Part shown: piece by piece, positions 20,337-29,621 of the stretch | Layout of the letters: the number at the start of each line of letters is the position of its first letter | How positions within the stretch are numbered: position 1 is the first letter of the stretch | Assembly (NCBI RefSeq): GCF_009753715.1 | Contig: NZ_WQMS01000006.1 | Coordinates: forward strand, 434,001 to 498,000 | Direction: 5' to 3' | Length of the DNA stretch: 64,000 nucleotides | Source of the DNA: Sphingomonas horti | GTDB taxonomy: Bacteria > Pseudomonadota > Alphaproteobacteria > Sphingomonadales > Sphingomonadaceae | Notes under the pieces: generated by a model | Database searches by the model: none | What the model was told of the DNA's origin: nothing | Seen by the model: only the letters and a program-made list of their open reading frames with translations | Made by a program: the position numbers and the translations under genes

Positions 20337-20804
20337 ATGGCGTACCGAATCGAAGGACTGGACCCTGCGCCCTATGTGCCGCTGTTCGCGCTGACGGACG
20401 CGGAGCTGGAGGAACGGCAGGCGCGGCAGGTCACGGCGGACGGCCGGCCTGCCTTTCCATGCCGGGCGACGCTGGAGGATGCGGGGGCGGGCGAGCGGCT
20501 GATCCTGGTGAACCACGTCTCCCACGACGTGGCGGGGCCGTTCCGCTCGAGCTTCGCCATCTATGTGCGCGAGTCGGCGGAGCGGCCGGCGGTGTTCCGG
20601 GACACGCTGCCGCCGGTGTTCGCGACGCGTACGCTGACGCTGCGCGCGATCGACGGCGACGGCATGCTGGTCGACGCGGTGCTTGTCCCCGGCGCCGACG
20701 CCGATGCCGCGATCCGGCGGCTATTCGGCAACCCGCACATTGCGCAAATCCACGCCCATTATGCCGCACCGGGATGCTTCGCGGCCAAGATCGTGCGAGA
20801 CTGA
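20337..20804 (+). CDS. DUF1203 domain-containing protein
   Basis: 155-aa cytoplasmic protein of the DUF1203 family, whose function is unknown. It has the family start YRIEGLDPAPYVPLFALTD, the conserved PAFPCRATLEDAGAGERLILVNH and FAIYVRESAE segments, and the end HAHYAAPGCFAAKIVRD. ATG 20337 is preferred because GGAGA precedes it by 5-6 nt; ATG 20325 would add four residues. It lies 3 nt upstream of ada on the same strand, so the two are probably cotranscribed. Confidence 0.88.
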   Translation: MAYRIEGLDPAPYVPLFALTDAELEERQARQVTADGRPAFPCRATLEDAGAGERLILVNHVSHDVAGPFRSSFAIYVRESAERPAVFRDTLPPVFATRTLTLRAIDGDGMLVDAVLVPGADADAAIRRLFGNPHIAQIHAHYAAPGCFAAKIVRD

Positions 20805-20807
20805 GCC

Positions 20808-21845
20808 ATGGCCACTGCCTTCAAATTCGACGACGAGGCCGCCTGGGCGGCGGTGCAGCGGCGCGACCGGGCCTATGACGGGCGCTTCGTGACCGGCGTG
20901 CTGACGACCGGCATTTATTGCCGGCCCAGCTGCGCGGCACGGCACACGCGGCGGGAGAATGTCCGCTTCTTCGGCAGCGGTGCGGAAGCCGAGGCGGCAG
21001 GGTTGCGCCCGTGCCTGCGGTGCAAGCCCGACGAGGTCGCGCGCGATGCGGACGCCGTCTCGCGGGCGATCGCGCTGATCGGTGCCAGCGAATCGCCGCC
21101 CTCGCTCGACGCGCTGGCGCACGCTGTCGGCTATTCGCCCTTTCATTTCCACCGGCTGTTCAAGCGCGCGACCGGCGTCACCCCGGCCGACTATGCGCGC
21201 GGGCTGCGGGCGAAGCGGGCCGAGGCCGCGCTGACGGAGAATGGCCGGATCACCGACGCCATCTACGATGCCGGCTATTCGGGGCCGGGCCGCTTCTATG
21301 CGGATGCGGGCAAAAGGCTGGGCATGACGCCGTCTGCGTGGCGTGACGGCGGCCGCGGCGAGACGATCCGCTGGGCCACGGCGGAAACCGATCTCGGCAC
21401 GATGCTGGTCGCCGCGACCGCCAAGGGTATTTGCCGCCTGTCGTTCGACGAGGACGAGTCGGCGCTCCGGCGACGCTTCCCCAAGGCGACGATCGAGCAT
21501 GGCGGCGCGGGCATGGCGGAGCTGGTGCGGCGCACGGTCGCGGCCGTGAACGCTCCCGAGAAACCGCACGACCTGCCGCTCGACGTCCACGGCACCGCGT
21601 TTCAGCAGGCGGTGTGGCGCGAGCTTCAGAAAATCCCGGCCGGCGAGACGCGCACCTATGCGCAGATCGCTGCCGCCGTCGGGCGACCGGCCGCGGTACG
21701 CGCGGCCGGCAGCGCGAACGGCGACAACAATGTCGCAGTGTTGATCCCCTGCCATCGCGTAATCCGCACCGATGGGACGCTCGGCGGCTATGCCTATGGG
21801 CTGGAGCGCAAGGAAAAGCTGCTGCGGCGGGAAGGCGCGCGGTAA
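20808..21845 (+). CDS. ada: Bifunctional transcriptional activator / O6-methylguanine-DNA methyltransferase Ada
   Basis: 345-aa regulator and repair protein of the adaptive response to alkylation. The N-terminal zinc domain has Cys38, Cys42, Cys69 and Cys72, the same positions as in E. coli Ada, where Cys38 accepts methyl from phosphotriesters. An AraC-type helix-turn-helix follows (about 85-180). The C-terminal alkyltransferase domain has the acceptor Cys315 in IPCHRVI. All active residues are present. It sits immediately after DUF1203. Confidence 0.96.
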   Translation: MATAFKFDDEAAWAAVQRRDRAYDGRFVTGVLTTGIYCRPSCAARHTRRENVRFFGSGAEAEAAGLRPCLRCKPDEVARDADAVSRAIALIGASESPPSLDALAHAVGYSPFHFHRLFKRATGVTPADYARGLRAKRAEAALTENGRITDAIYDAGYSGPGRFYADAGKRLGMTPSAWRDGGRGETIRWATAETDLGTMLVAATAKGICRLSFDEDESALRRRFPKATIEHGGAGMAELVRRTVAAVNAPEKPHDLPLDVHGTAFQQAVWRELQKIPAGETRTYAQIAAAVGRPAAVRAAGSANGDNNVAVLIPCHRVIRTDGTLGGYAYGLERKEKLLRREGAR

Positions 21846-21863
21846 GTCAGCAGCCCGCGAGCT

Positions 21864-23399
21864 TCATGAGCCTTGAGCCGGCGGCACGTGATCGCAGCTA
21901 TAGACCAGCCGCTCGTTCGGAGCGGGCGGCAGCAGGTCGCGGAGCGCCTGGGTCATGTCACCCGCTGCCCGCGCGCCGTCGGCGGAGCAGCTCTTTGCCG
22001 GGTGCTTTGCCTGGAGAGCGCGGGCGGCGGCGAGGGTGTCCGCAGGCAGGAGGTAGCGTTCCACCGTGTAACGCGACGCCGCCGGATCGAAGCGGCGGAC
22101 CAGCGCGATTCCTTCGGTGGGCGACACCTCCGCACGGACCCAGCGATCGTCCTCGGCCGCGAACGGTGCCCCGCCTTCGCAGCTCGGCGCAGCCCAATCG
22201 AGCGTCACGTCCCTGGGTTCTGAGATGGTGATGCGGCTGCGCTCCAGATCGAGGCGGCAAGCATAGGCGCCCTCGACAGCGGTCGCGGCGGTCTTGGGAC
22301 TCGCCTTCGGCGCCGCGGCCGCCAGCCGCGCGTCGGCCTGGTCGAGATCGGGGCGCGCGACCCAGGCGATTGGCGCGCCGGCCATCAACACCAGGCCCGC
22401 CGCGCCGGCGCCGAGCGCCACGCGGCGATCGTCCTTCGACAGCAGCACAAGGGCGCCGTTCACGAATGCCACGCCGAAAACGAGCAACAGGCCGGCCACC
22501 GCGAGGCCATTGTCGCGCTCGGCGAGGATGCGGTCGCGGACCTGCTCACGCCGCGCATCCATCCGCTCTTCGGCATAGGCGGCGCGGTTGCGCTCGGCCT
22601 GGGCGCGCTCGTCCTCGCTGCGGGCGAGGCGCTCGTCGATAGCCGCCTGCTCGGCGCTGGTGCGGCAGGGCAGCCCGGTGGTGTGCGGCTTGACGCCGGC
22701 GGCGCGGAGGAACGGGATGATCTCCTTCACCGAAACAGCGAAGCCGAACACCGCGTCGACGCCTTCGGAGTTGGAGACGAAGCTGTTGATGCCGACCACG
22801 CGGCCGCACGAATCGACCAGCGGACCGCCCGAATTGCCGCGCCCGATCGCCGCATCGTGCAGCACCGTGTCGAAGCGCTGCGACGACTGGCCGCCCGAAA
22901 CATGGCCCCAGCTCTTGACCGGAGCCTGGGGCGTGACGAAGCCTTCGGCGCCCAGCTCGCGGGCCCGATCGACCGAAAAGGGATAGCCGACCGCGGCGAC
23001 CGCGGCGCCGTCCGGGACCGGCCCGGTCGCGATCGTCGCCGGCTCGACATGGCCGTCGGTCAGCTCGATCAGGGCGAGATCGCGCTGCGGCTGATAGGCG
23101 ATCAGCCGACCGGTGAACCGCTTCGATCCTTCGGAAGGTACGACACCGATGATCGCCTCGCCCTCCGCGGCGTCGGAAACCACGTGCGCGTTGGTCAGTA
23201 TCTTGTCCGGGGCGACCGCGACGCCGCTGCCTGTTCCGATCCCCTGCGGCACGCCGCCTTCCATCGCGACGACGACCACGCGCACCACGCTGCGCCCGGC
23301 AGCGGCGACGTCGAGATTGTCCTGGGCGAGCGCGGGGGCGGGGAGGAACTGGAAAACCAGCGCCAGCATCCATCCCCACAGGTTCGATTTATTGAGCAA
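21864..23399 (-). CDS. Exported S1C (trypsin-like) protease with C-terminal membrane and unknown domains
   Basis: 511 aa. A signal peptide (1-25, ending ALA) leads to a DegP/HtrA-type protease domain with His72 (TNAHVV), Asp107 (RDLALI) and Ser190 (GRGNSGGP). There is no PDZ domain. After the protease come a charged helical segment (EERMDARREQVRDRILAERD), two transmembrane helices (about 298-320 and 326-348) and a C-terminal domain with four Cys (ACRLD, SCEGG, SCSAD, SCDHV) matching no family I know. The C-terminal domain may be periplasmic. The start overlaps the upstream hydrolase gene by 11 nt, so they form an operon. Confidence 0.85.
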   Translation of the reverse strand: MLNKSNLWGWMLALVFQFLPAPALAQDNLDVAAAGRSVVRVVVVAMEGGVPQGIGTGSGVAVAPDKILTNAHVVSDAAEGEAIIGVVPSEGSKRFTGRLIAYQPQRDLALIELTDGHVEPATIATGPVPDGAAVAAVGYPFSVDRARELGAEGFVTPQAPVKSWGHVSGGQSSQRFDTVLHDAAIGRGNSGGPLVDSCGRVVGINSFVSNSEGVDAVFGFAVSVKEIIPFLRAAGVKPHTTGLPCRTSAEQAAIDERLARSEDERAQAERNRAAYAEERMDARREQVRDRILAERDNGLAVAGLLLVFGVAFVNGALVLLSKDDRRVALGAGAAGLVLMAGAPIAWVARPDLDQADARLAAAAPKASPKTAATAVEGAYACRLDLERSRITISEPRDVTLDWAAPSCEGGAPFAAEDDRWVRAEVSPTEGIALVRRFDPAASRYTVERYLLPADTLAAARALQAKHPAKSCSADGARAAGDMTQALRDLLPPAPNERLVYSCDHVPPAQGS

Positions 23400-24255
23400 G
23401 GAACGCCTTCACTTCGTCCGCGAATGCATTCGGTGCGTCGAGCATTATGAAGTGGGCGGCATTGGGCACGCGCTTCAGCGTCACGCCGGAGAGATCGGCA
23501 TAGGCGGCCTTGTAGCCGGCATCCATCTGTTCGTCGGTGAACGGTGCCCCCGCCGGGGTGACGTAGAGGACGGTGGTCGGCACGGTGATCGCCTTCAGCT
23601 CCGGGCGGAGGTCGGTGACGATCAGCTCGGCAAAGGCATTGGCGACCGCGTTCGGATCGCTCGCAAGGCTGTCCTCGATCGGGCCGGCGCGCTCGCTTTC
23701 GGTGTTGATCATCGACGTGACCATGGTCCGGCGCTCACGGTCGCGCTCCTCCGGTGTCGCCTTGGCGGAGCGGGCGCGCATTGCATCGGCGATCGGGCGG
23801 ACGCTGTCGGCGTTGGCGCTCGGCCCGCCATAGAGCTGGCCAACGAACGGGTGCATGTCGACGACCATCAGCTTGCCGACTTCCTTGGGATGGCGCGCGG
23901 CAACCATCATCGCGATCGTGCCGCCCATCGAATGGCCGATCAGCGCCGGCTTTTCGAGCTTTTCCTCCGAGATGTAGCGCGCGACTTCCTCGGCGACGGG
24001 CGCGATGACCGCACCCTGCGCGTTGCCTCCCGCCGGCGTCGCGCCCATGCCAGCGATCTGGACCAGATGGTAGCGATAGCCCGGCACGCGCTCGACCGTG
24101 CCGTTCCACACCCGGGTCGACGATGCGAGGCCGTGGATCAGCACGACGTCCGGGCCGGAGCCTTCGGCGGTGACGCTGATCCGGTCGGACTGGAAGGCGG
24201 CGAAAACAGGGTTGGCAGCGATCAGAGCCGCGGCGGTGAACAAGGCGCGAAACAT
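23389..24255 (-). CDS. Exported alpha/beta hydrolase
   Basis: 288 aa with a signal peptide (MFRALFTAAALIAANPVFA) and an alpha/beta-hydrolase fold: VVLIHGLASSTRVW as the oxyanion region, nucleophile Ser109 in GHSMGGT, and the His in PNAAHFIMLDAP. The likely acid is in the segment after TTVLYVTP. Probably a periplasmic esterase or peptidase-like enzyme; substrate unknown. It is the first gene of a pair with the S1C protease, which suggests a shared envelope role. Confidence 0.88.
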   Translation of the reverse strand: MFRALFTAAALIAANPVFAAFQSDRISVTAEGSGPDVVLIHGLASSTRVWNGTVERVPGYRYHLVQIAGMGATPAGGNAQGAVIAPVAEEVARYISEEKLEKPALIGHSMGGTIAMMVAARHPKEVGKLMVVDMHPFVGQLYGGPSANADSVRPIADAMRARSAKATPEERDRERRTMVTSMINTESERAGPIEDSLASDPNAVANAFAELIVTDLRPELKAITVPTTVLYVTPAGAPFTDEQMDAGYKAAYADLSGVTLKRVPNAAHFIMLDAPNAFADEVKAFLAQ

Positions 24256-24307
24256 TGGAGACCCTCCCGGTAGTGCGCGATGATTAGGCGAGGCGGCGGG
24301 CAGGGCG

Positions 24308-26476
24308 CTAGAGGAAAGAATAGGGGTCGACGTCCACGCTCACGCGCACGCTTGCCGGCCAGTCAAGCGCGCCCAGCCAGTCGCGGATCACGTCCTGAAC
24401 ATCGAGGCTGCGGCGCGCGTGGACCAGCAGGCGGTGGCGGTGGCGGCCGCGGAGCATCGCCAGTGGGGCGGGGGCGGGGCCGAAGACGTGCATGTCTTCC
24501 ACTTGCGGCGCGGTCTTGCCGATCAGCCGCGCGGTCTCGATCGCGGCCTGCGCGTTTTCGGAGCTGACGACGATCGCGGCCATGCGCCCGAACGGCGGTG
24601 CGCCCGCCTCGCGCCGGGCCTCGGTCTCGGCAGCGTAGAAGCTTTCCGCGTCGCCGCTGACCAGCGCCTGGATCACGGGCGCGTTCACGTCGTGCGTCTG
24701 CACGAAGACCCGCCCCGGCTTCTCGCCGCGTCCGGCGCGGCCGGCGACCTGGGCGATCTGCTGGAACGTCCGCTCTGCCGCCCGCAGGTCGCCGCCGGAA
24801 AGGCCCAAGTCGGCATCGACCACGCCGACCAATGTCAGGTTCGGGAAGTGATAGCCCTTGGTCACAAGCTGCGTGCCGATCACGATCGAAATCTCGTTCG
24901 CTTCCATCCGCGCGACGAACTCGGCGGCCTTGGCGGGGGACCAGATCGTGTCCGACGTGACGATCGCGCGCGGCGCATCGGGGAACAGGGCCGCGACCTC
25001 GTCCGCGATCCGCTCGACGCCGGGACCGCAGGCGACCAGCGAATCCTCTGCCTTGCATTCGGGGCAAAGCTCGGGCGGCTTCGCGATCAGCCCGCAATGA
25101 TGGCATTGCAGCCGGTGGATCAGGCGGTGCTCGACCAGCCAGGCGGTGCAGTTCGGGCATTTGAAGCGGTGGCCGCAATGGCGGCACAGCGTCAGCGGGG
25201 CATAGCCGCGGCGATTGAGGAACAGCAGGCTCTGCTCGCCGCGTTCGATCGTCTCCTCGATCGCCTTGACCAAAGCCGGCGCCAGCCAGTGGCCGCGGGG
25301 CGGCGGGTCCTGCAGCAGGTCGATCGCGGCGATGTCGGGCAGCTGTGCGCCGCCGAACCGGGCTGGCAGCTTCACGTCCTTGTACCGACCGAGCTCGACT
25401 TGGTGACGCGTCTCGATCGCCGGCGTGGCCGAGGCGAGGACGATCGGGATATCCTCGAAATGCGCGCGCATCACCGCGGTGTCGCGGGCATGGTACTGGA
25501 CGCCTTCTTCCTGCTTGAAGCTCGCCTCATGCGCTTCGTCGACGATGATCAGGCCGAGGCTGCGATAGGGAAGGAACAGTGCCGAGCGCGCCCCGACCAC
25601 AACCTTCGCTTCACCTTTCGCGATCGCGCGCCACGCGCGGCGGCGCTGGGATTGGCGCAGCCCCGAATGCCAGGCGACCGGCAACACGCCGAAGCGCGCG
25701 TCGAAACGGCGCAGGAAAGGCTCGGTCAGCGCGATTTCAGGGAGGAGGACGAGCGTCTGACGTCCCTCCCGAATCGCAGCGGCCACCGCTTCGAAATAGA
25801 CCTCGGTCTTGCCGGAGCCGGTGACGCCGTCAAGTACGAAGGGTTCGAAGCTATGGGCCTGCACCGCCGCGGCGAACCGCGTGGCAGCTTCAGCCTGCTG
25901 CGGTGTCAGTTCAGGCGGCGCATGGTCGGGATCGGGTTCGGGGAACGGCGTGTCGAGGGCGACTTCGATCGGCTCGATCGCGCCCGCCTTGCACAGGCCG
26001 CGGATCACTGCGTCCGAGACGCCGGCGATCAGCGCCAGCTCCCGCACCAGCCCCTGCCGGTCGCCGATCCGCTCCAGCGCCTGGATGCGTTGCGGCGTCA
26101 GGCGGTCGGGAGCGATGCCGGTCGCGCGATATTCGAGCACTGTGCGCCCGCTCTCCAGCGCCGAAGAGGAGGGCAACGCCATCCGCAGCACCGCGCCGGG
26201 CGGGCTCAGATAATAATCGGAGGCCCACTCGATCAGCCGGCGTAACGGGCCTGCGAGCGGCGGCGCGTCGTGGACGGCGATCAGGTTGCGCAGCCGATTG
26301 TCGCCCACTTCCGCGCCGGACGGCATCCGCTCCGGCTCCCACACCACTCCAGTCAGCTGGCGAGGGCCCAGCGGCGCCACTACGACCGATCCCGGCTCGA
26401 CCGTCATGCCGTGCGGAACGCGGTAGTCGAGCGGGCCAAGCGCGGGGTTCAGCAGCAGGACGCGGGCGCGGGACAT
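24308..26476 (-). CDS. priA: Primosomal protein N' (replication restart helicase PriA)
   Basis: 722-aa superfamily 2 helicase that restarts stalled forks. The N-terminal DNA-binding domain starts MSRARVLLLNPALGPLDYRVP. Walker A is TGSGKTEVY, Walker B is IVDEAHE, and the zinc module has CRHCGHRFKCPNC and CHHCGLIAKPPELCPEC. The motif V/VI region includes QIAQVAGRAGRGEKPGRV. ATG 26476 is taken over a TTG 36 nt upstream. Length is standard. Confidence 0.97.
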   Translation of the reverse strand: MSRARVLLLNPALGPLDYRVPHGMTVEPGSVVVAPLGPRQLTGVVWEPERMPSGAEVGDNRLRNLIAVHDAPPLAGPLRRLIEWASDYYLSPPGAVLRMALPSSSALESGRTVLEYRATGIAPDRLTPQRIQALERIGDRQGLVRELALIAGVSDAVIRGLCKAGAIEPIEVALDTPFPEPDPDHAPPELTPQQAEAATRFAAAVQAHSFEPFVLDGVTGSGKTEVYFEAVAAAIREGRQTLVLLPEIALTEPFLRRFDARFGVLPVAWHSGLRQSQRRRAWRAIAKGEAKVVVGARSALFLPYRSLGLIIVDEAHEASFKQEEGVQYHARDTAVMRAHFEDIPIVLASATPAIETRHQVELGRYKDVKLPARFGGAQLPDIAAIDLLQDPPPRGHWLAPALVKAIEETIERGEQSLLFLNRRGYAPLTLCRHCGHRFKCPNCTAWLVEHRLIHRLQCHHCGLIAKPPELCPECKAEDSLVACGPGVERIADEVAALFPDAPRAIVTSDTIWSPAKAAEFVARMEANEISIVIGTQLVTKGYHFPNLTLVGVVDADLGLSGGDLRAAERTFQQIAQVAGRAGRGEKPGRVFVQTHDVNAPVIQALVSGDAESFYAAETEARREAGAPPFGRMAAIVVSSENAQAAIETARLIGKTAPQVEDMHVFGPAPAPLAMLRGRHRHRLLVHARRSLDVQDVIRDWLGALDWPASVRVSVDVDPYSFL

Positions 26477-26531
26477 GGCGTTGCTCGATAACGGGCTCCC
26501 CCATCCTGACAAGGGACGGGAATATCGGGGC

Positions 26532-27812
26532 TCAGTCGTCGATGATCACGTTCATGCCGCTCGCGTCGGCGGCCTGGAAGAAGCGGTTGACCAGGTCACG
26601 CTCGGTCTGGGTGATGTGGGGATTCCAGACATCGAGGATCAGTACCGCGCGCAACTCATCGCTGTCGTTCCACGCCTCATGCTCGATCGTGTCGTCGAAG
26701 GCGAAGGCCTGGCCCTCCTGCCATTCGCGGGTTTCCCCGCCGACGCGGAAGCCGCATTTCTCCGGCACGATCAGGCCGAGATGGACGATCGTGCGGGCGT
26801 TGGTGACGCCGGTGTGAGGCGGGATGCGCGTTCTGGGGTGGAGCAGCGAGAAGAAAACGGTCGGCGCGCGGCCCGCATGGTCGGCCAGCGGCAGCTTCTC
26901 GACGGCCGCTGCAGTCTGCGGGCAGCGCGCGCAATGGTCGTCGATCCGCTTGCCGTGCCGCCAGAGGAAATAGGCGCTCCAGCGCTCGCTATGGTCGAGC
27001 TCGCTCCATTTGCTCTCCGGATAGCCGGACGGATACTGGACGTAGGGCGCAAAGCCCTCGTCGCCCTTATCGAGCAGGTCCTTCAGCTCCGCGCGGATGG
27101 CGGGGGCCGCGGCTTCCAGCTCGCTCATCCAGGGAAAATGCTCGCGGTCGAAGAACTCGTCGGCCGGCAGGAACGGGAAGGTCATCCCCTCGCAGACGTT
27201 CGCATAGACCTGGCGCCGCCCCAGCATCGCGTCGATCGCCGCACCGACGCGCCGCCGGTCGCGCGGCGAAGCTGCGGCCAACGCGTCGCCCATCGCCCCA
27301 TCTATCACGCCGCCGAATCGCGCGTTATGAGCCACCGCAAAGGCGCGGCCCTCGTCCAGCATCGCCCGGATCTCGGGCGACAGCTGCTCGTCGGGCGGGG
27401 CGACGGCGCCGGCCTGACCCCAATGCAGCGCGGCCCGGGCGTTCTGGCCCGTCCGCTGGAACAGATGCGCCTTGCGCAGCAACGCGACGAACGCGCGCGC
27501 ATCGATCGCCAGCACGCGGTCGAGCGCGGCGAGTTCGCCGTCATCATCGCCGAGCTCCCGGCAGGCGCGGGCGAGGTTCAGCCACAGCACCGGCTCGCCG
27601 GGATCCGCAGCTGCGGCGCGGGCGAAGTAATTGCGCGCCGCGGCAAAGTCCGACCGCGCCAGCGCCTGCGTGCCCAGCGAGTTGAGCGCCTGCGGATGAT
27701 CGGGGGCGATCGCGACCACCTGCTCTAGATATCTGACCGCCGCCTGCGGGCGCTGCGCCCGCTGCTCGGCCGCCGCCGCCGACAAGAGTTGCGCGATGCG
27801 CGGATCGTTCAC
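26532..27812 (-). CDS. Aspartyl/asparaginyl beta-hydroxylase with N-terminal TPR region
   Basis: 426 aa. Residues about 1-130 form three to four tetratricopeptide-like repeats (for example ALNSLGTQALARSDFAAARNYFARA). The C-terminal 200 residues are an AspH-type 2-oxoglutarate/Fe(II) oxygenase: RIPPHTGVTNARTIVHLGL carries the first His, EHEAWNDSDELRAVLILDVWNP the second, and ECGFRVGGE-like CGFRVGGETREW lies between. In eukaryotic AspH the TPR part binds the substrate. The bacterial substrate is not known. No signal peptide, so cytoplasmic. It lies 55 nt upstream of priA. Confidence 0.88.
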   Translation of the reverse strand: MNDPRIAQLLSAAAAEQRAQRPQAAVRYLEQVVAIAPDHPQALNSLGTQALARSDFAAARNYFARAAAADPGEPVLWLNLARACRELGDDDGELAALDRVLAIDARAFVALLRKAHLFQRTGQNARAALHWGQAGAVAPPDEQLSPEIRAMLDEGRAFAVAHNARFGGVIDGAMGDALAAASPRDRRRVGAAIDAMLGRRQVYANVCEGMTFPFLPADEFFDREHFPWMSELEAAAPAIRAELKDLLDKGDEGFAPYVQYPSGYPESKWSELDHSERWSAYFLWRHGKRIDDHCARCPQTAAAVEKLPLADHAGRAPTVFFSLLHPRTRIPPHTGVTNARTIVHLGLIVPEKCGFRVGGETREWQEGQAFAFDDTIEHEAWNDSDELRAVLILDVWNPHITQTERDLVNRFFQAADASGMNVIIDD

Positions 27813-27831
27813 CCGAATTTCCCCAAGTCCA

Positions 27832-27919
27832 CGTCACCCCGGACTTGATCCGGGGTCCACCTTCTTTACGGAGGCTGTCAACAGGAAGGTAGGTCCCGGG
27901 GTCAAGCCCGGGGCGACGG
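27832..27919. repeat. Repeat family D, copy 2 (before the transaldolase)
   Basis: CGTCACCCCGGACTTGATCCGGGG on the left and CCCGGGGTCAAGCCCGGGGCGACGG on the right flank ACCTTCTTTACGGAGGCTGTCAACAGGAAGGTAGG-type centre sequence. It ends 12 nt before the transaldolase ATG, so it must lie in that gene's leader or carry its promoter edge. Confidence 0.87.
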
Positions 27920-27931
27920 ATCGAGGGTCAT

Positions 27932-28585
27932 ATGAAATTCTTCGTCGATACGGCCGATACGAACGACATCCGCGAGCTGGCCGTGACCGGCCTACTCGAC
28001 GGGGTCACAACCAACCCGTCGCTGATCCATAAGGCGGGGCGCGATTTCCTCGACGTGGTGAAGGAAATCTGCGCGATCGTGCCGGGACCCGTTTCCGCCG
28101 AAGTCGTCGCGCTCGACCACGAGACAATGATGAAAGAGGCCGAAATCCTCCGCAGGATCGCGGACAATGTCGCGGTCAAGGTGCCGCTGACGCTGGACGG
28201 GCTGAAGACCTGCCGCAAGCTGACCGCCGACGGCACGATGGTGAACGTGACGCTTTGCTTCTCGGCGAACCAGGCGCTGCTGGCGGCGAAGGCGGGCGCG
28301 ACCTTCGTCTCGCCGTTCGTGGGGCGGCACGACGATGTCGGGTTCGACGGCATGCAACTGATCAGCGACATCCGCCTGATCTACGACAACTATGATTTCG
28401 CGACCGAGATCCTGGTCGCCAGCATCCGCCATCCCGTCCACGTGCTCGAATCGGCGAAGCTGGGCGCCGATGTCGCGACGATGCCGCCCGCTGTGATCCG
28501 CCAGCTCGTCAAGCATCCGCTGACGGACAAGGGCATCGAAGGCTTCCTCGCCGACTGGGCGAAGACCGGGCAGAAGATTTCGTGA
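27932..28585 (+). CDS. tal: Transaldolase / fructose-6-phosphate aldolase (TalC/FSA family)
   Basis: 217-aa small transaldolase of the pentose phosphate pathway. [25 protein letters not shown] and the Schiff-base Lys83 in NVAVKVPLT are diagnostic, and [22 protein letters not shown] is the family C-terminal motif. Length matches the short TalC/FSA class, so transaldolase and F6P-aldolase activity cannot be told apart here. Only 12 nt separate the ATG from a D repeat. xerC follows after a B repeat. Confidence 0.94.
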   Translation: MKFFVDTADTNDIRELAVTGLLDGVTTNPSLIHKAGRDFLDVVKEICAIVPGPVSAEVVALDHETMMKEAEILRRIADNVAVKVPLTLDGLKTCRKLTADGTMVNVTLCFSANQALLAAKAGATFVSPFVGRHDDVGFDGMQLISDIRLIYDNYDFATEILVASIRHPVHVLESAKLGADVATMPPAVIRQLVKHPLTDKGIEGFLADWAKTGQKIS

Positions 28586-28740
28586 AATCCTCCCCGAGCT
28601 TGCTCGGGGAGGGGGACCGCGCACCGAAGGTGCGTGGTGGAGGGCCCGCAGCGAAGCGAGGATCGCTGACCCTCCGCTTCGCTGCCGGCCCCTCCACCGG
28701 ACTTCGTGCGATCCGCCTCCCCTCGCAAGGCGAGGGGATG
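28586..28740. repeat. Repeat family B, copy 3 (tal-xerC spacer)
   Basis: A full-length element: head hairpin CCTCCCCGAGC-TTGCTCGGGGAGG, then GGGGACCGC, GTGGTGGAGGG, CCCTCCGCTTCGCTGCCGG, CCCCTCCACC, and the right hairpin CCTCCCCTCGCAAGGCGAGGGG. It occupies the entire 160-nt gap between tal and xerC. Confidence 0.9.
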
Positions 28741-28745
28741 ATCTA

Positions 28746-29621
28746 ATGCAGCTGCTCGTCCAATCCTTCGCTGACCATTTGCGCCGGGATCGGCGACGAT
28801 CGGTGCATACGGTGCGCGCTTATGTCGCAACCGCTGAGCGGTTGCTGGCGTTCCTCTCGGAACATCACGGCCGCCCCGCCGATGCGGCGCTTCTGAAGAC
28901 CATCGGCGTCGCCGACCTGCGCGCCTTTCTTGCCGACCGGCGCGGCGACCGGATCGGCAATGCGTCGGCGGCGCGGGAGCTCTCGGCGGTGCGCACGTTC
29001 CTGGCTTTTGCCGGGGTCGAGGCGCCGCGGCTGAAAGGGCCGAAGGTGAAGAAAGGCGCGCCGCGTCCGGTCTCACCGGCCGAGGCGGTCGCGCTGGCCG
29101 AAGACGTGGCCGAGGAGCGGGAGGGATGGGCCGGCGCGCGCGATCTTGCGGTCCTGTTGCTGCTCTACGGCGCCGGCTTGCGGATCGGCGAGGCGATGGG
29201 GTTGACGGGGGCCGCGCTGCCGCTGGGTGCGACGCTCAGCGTCACCGGCAAGCGCAACAAGACCCGGGTGGTGCCGCTGCTGCCGCAGGTGCGCGAAGCG
29301 ATCGACGCCTATGTCGCCGCCTGTCCGTATCCGCCTGCGAAGGACCAGGCGCTGTTCCGGGGTGCGCGCGGCGGACCGTTGGAACCGTCGCAGATCAGGC
29401 GCGCGGTGCGGCGGGCGAGGGGACGGCTGGGGCTATCGGAGCAGACGACGCCGCATGCGCTCAGGCACAGCTTCGCGACCCATTTGCTCGGCCGCGGCGT
29501 CGATCTTCGCTCGCTCCAGGAGCTGCTCGGCCATGCGAGCCTCAGTTCGACTCAGATCTACACCGCCGTCGATGCCGCGCATCTGATGGACGTGTACAGG
29601 AACGCTCACCCCCGCGCCTAG
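28746..29621 (+). CDS. xerC: Tyrosine recombinase XerC
   Basis: 291-aa site-specific recombinase resolving chromosome dimers at dif with XerD. The N-terminal SAM-like core-binding domain covers about 1-95. The catalytic set is complete: Arg146, Lys169, His237, Arg240, His263 and nucleophile Tyr272. Its setting among priA, tal and dedA, with no att sites or mobile genes, argues for XerC rather than a phage integrase. The 3' end overlaps the converging dedA by 4 nt. Confidence 0.94.
   Translation: MQLLVQSFADHLRRDRRRSVHTVRAYVATAERLLAFLSEHHGRPADAALLKTIGVADLRAFLADRRGDRIGNASAARELSAVRTFLAFAGVEAPRLKGPKVKKGAPRPVSPAEAVALAEDVAEEREGWAGARDLAVLLLLYGAGLRIGEAMGLTGAALPLGATLSVTGKRNKTRVVPLLPQVREAIDAYVAACPYPPAKDQALFRGARGGPLEPSQIRRAVRRARGRLGLSEQTTPHALRHSFATHLLGRGVDLRSLQELLGHASLSSTQIYTAVDAAHLMDVYRNAHPRA

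Noticed and set aside
28746-29621. Tyrosine recombinase as a sign of an integrated element
   Set aside because: Full XerC features in a housekeeping setting, with no att duplication, tRNA end or cargo genes.
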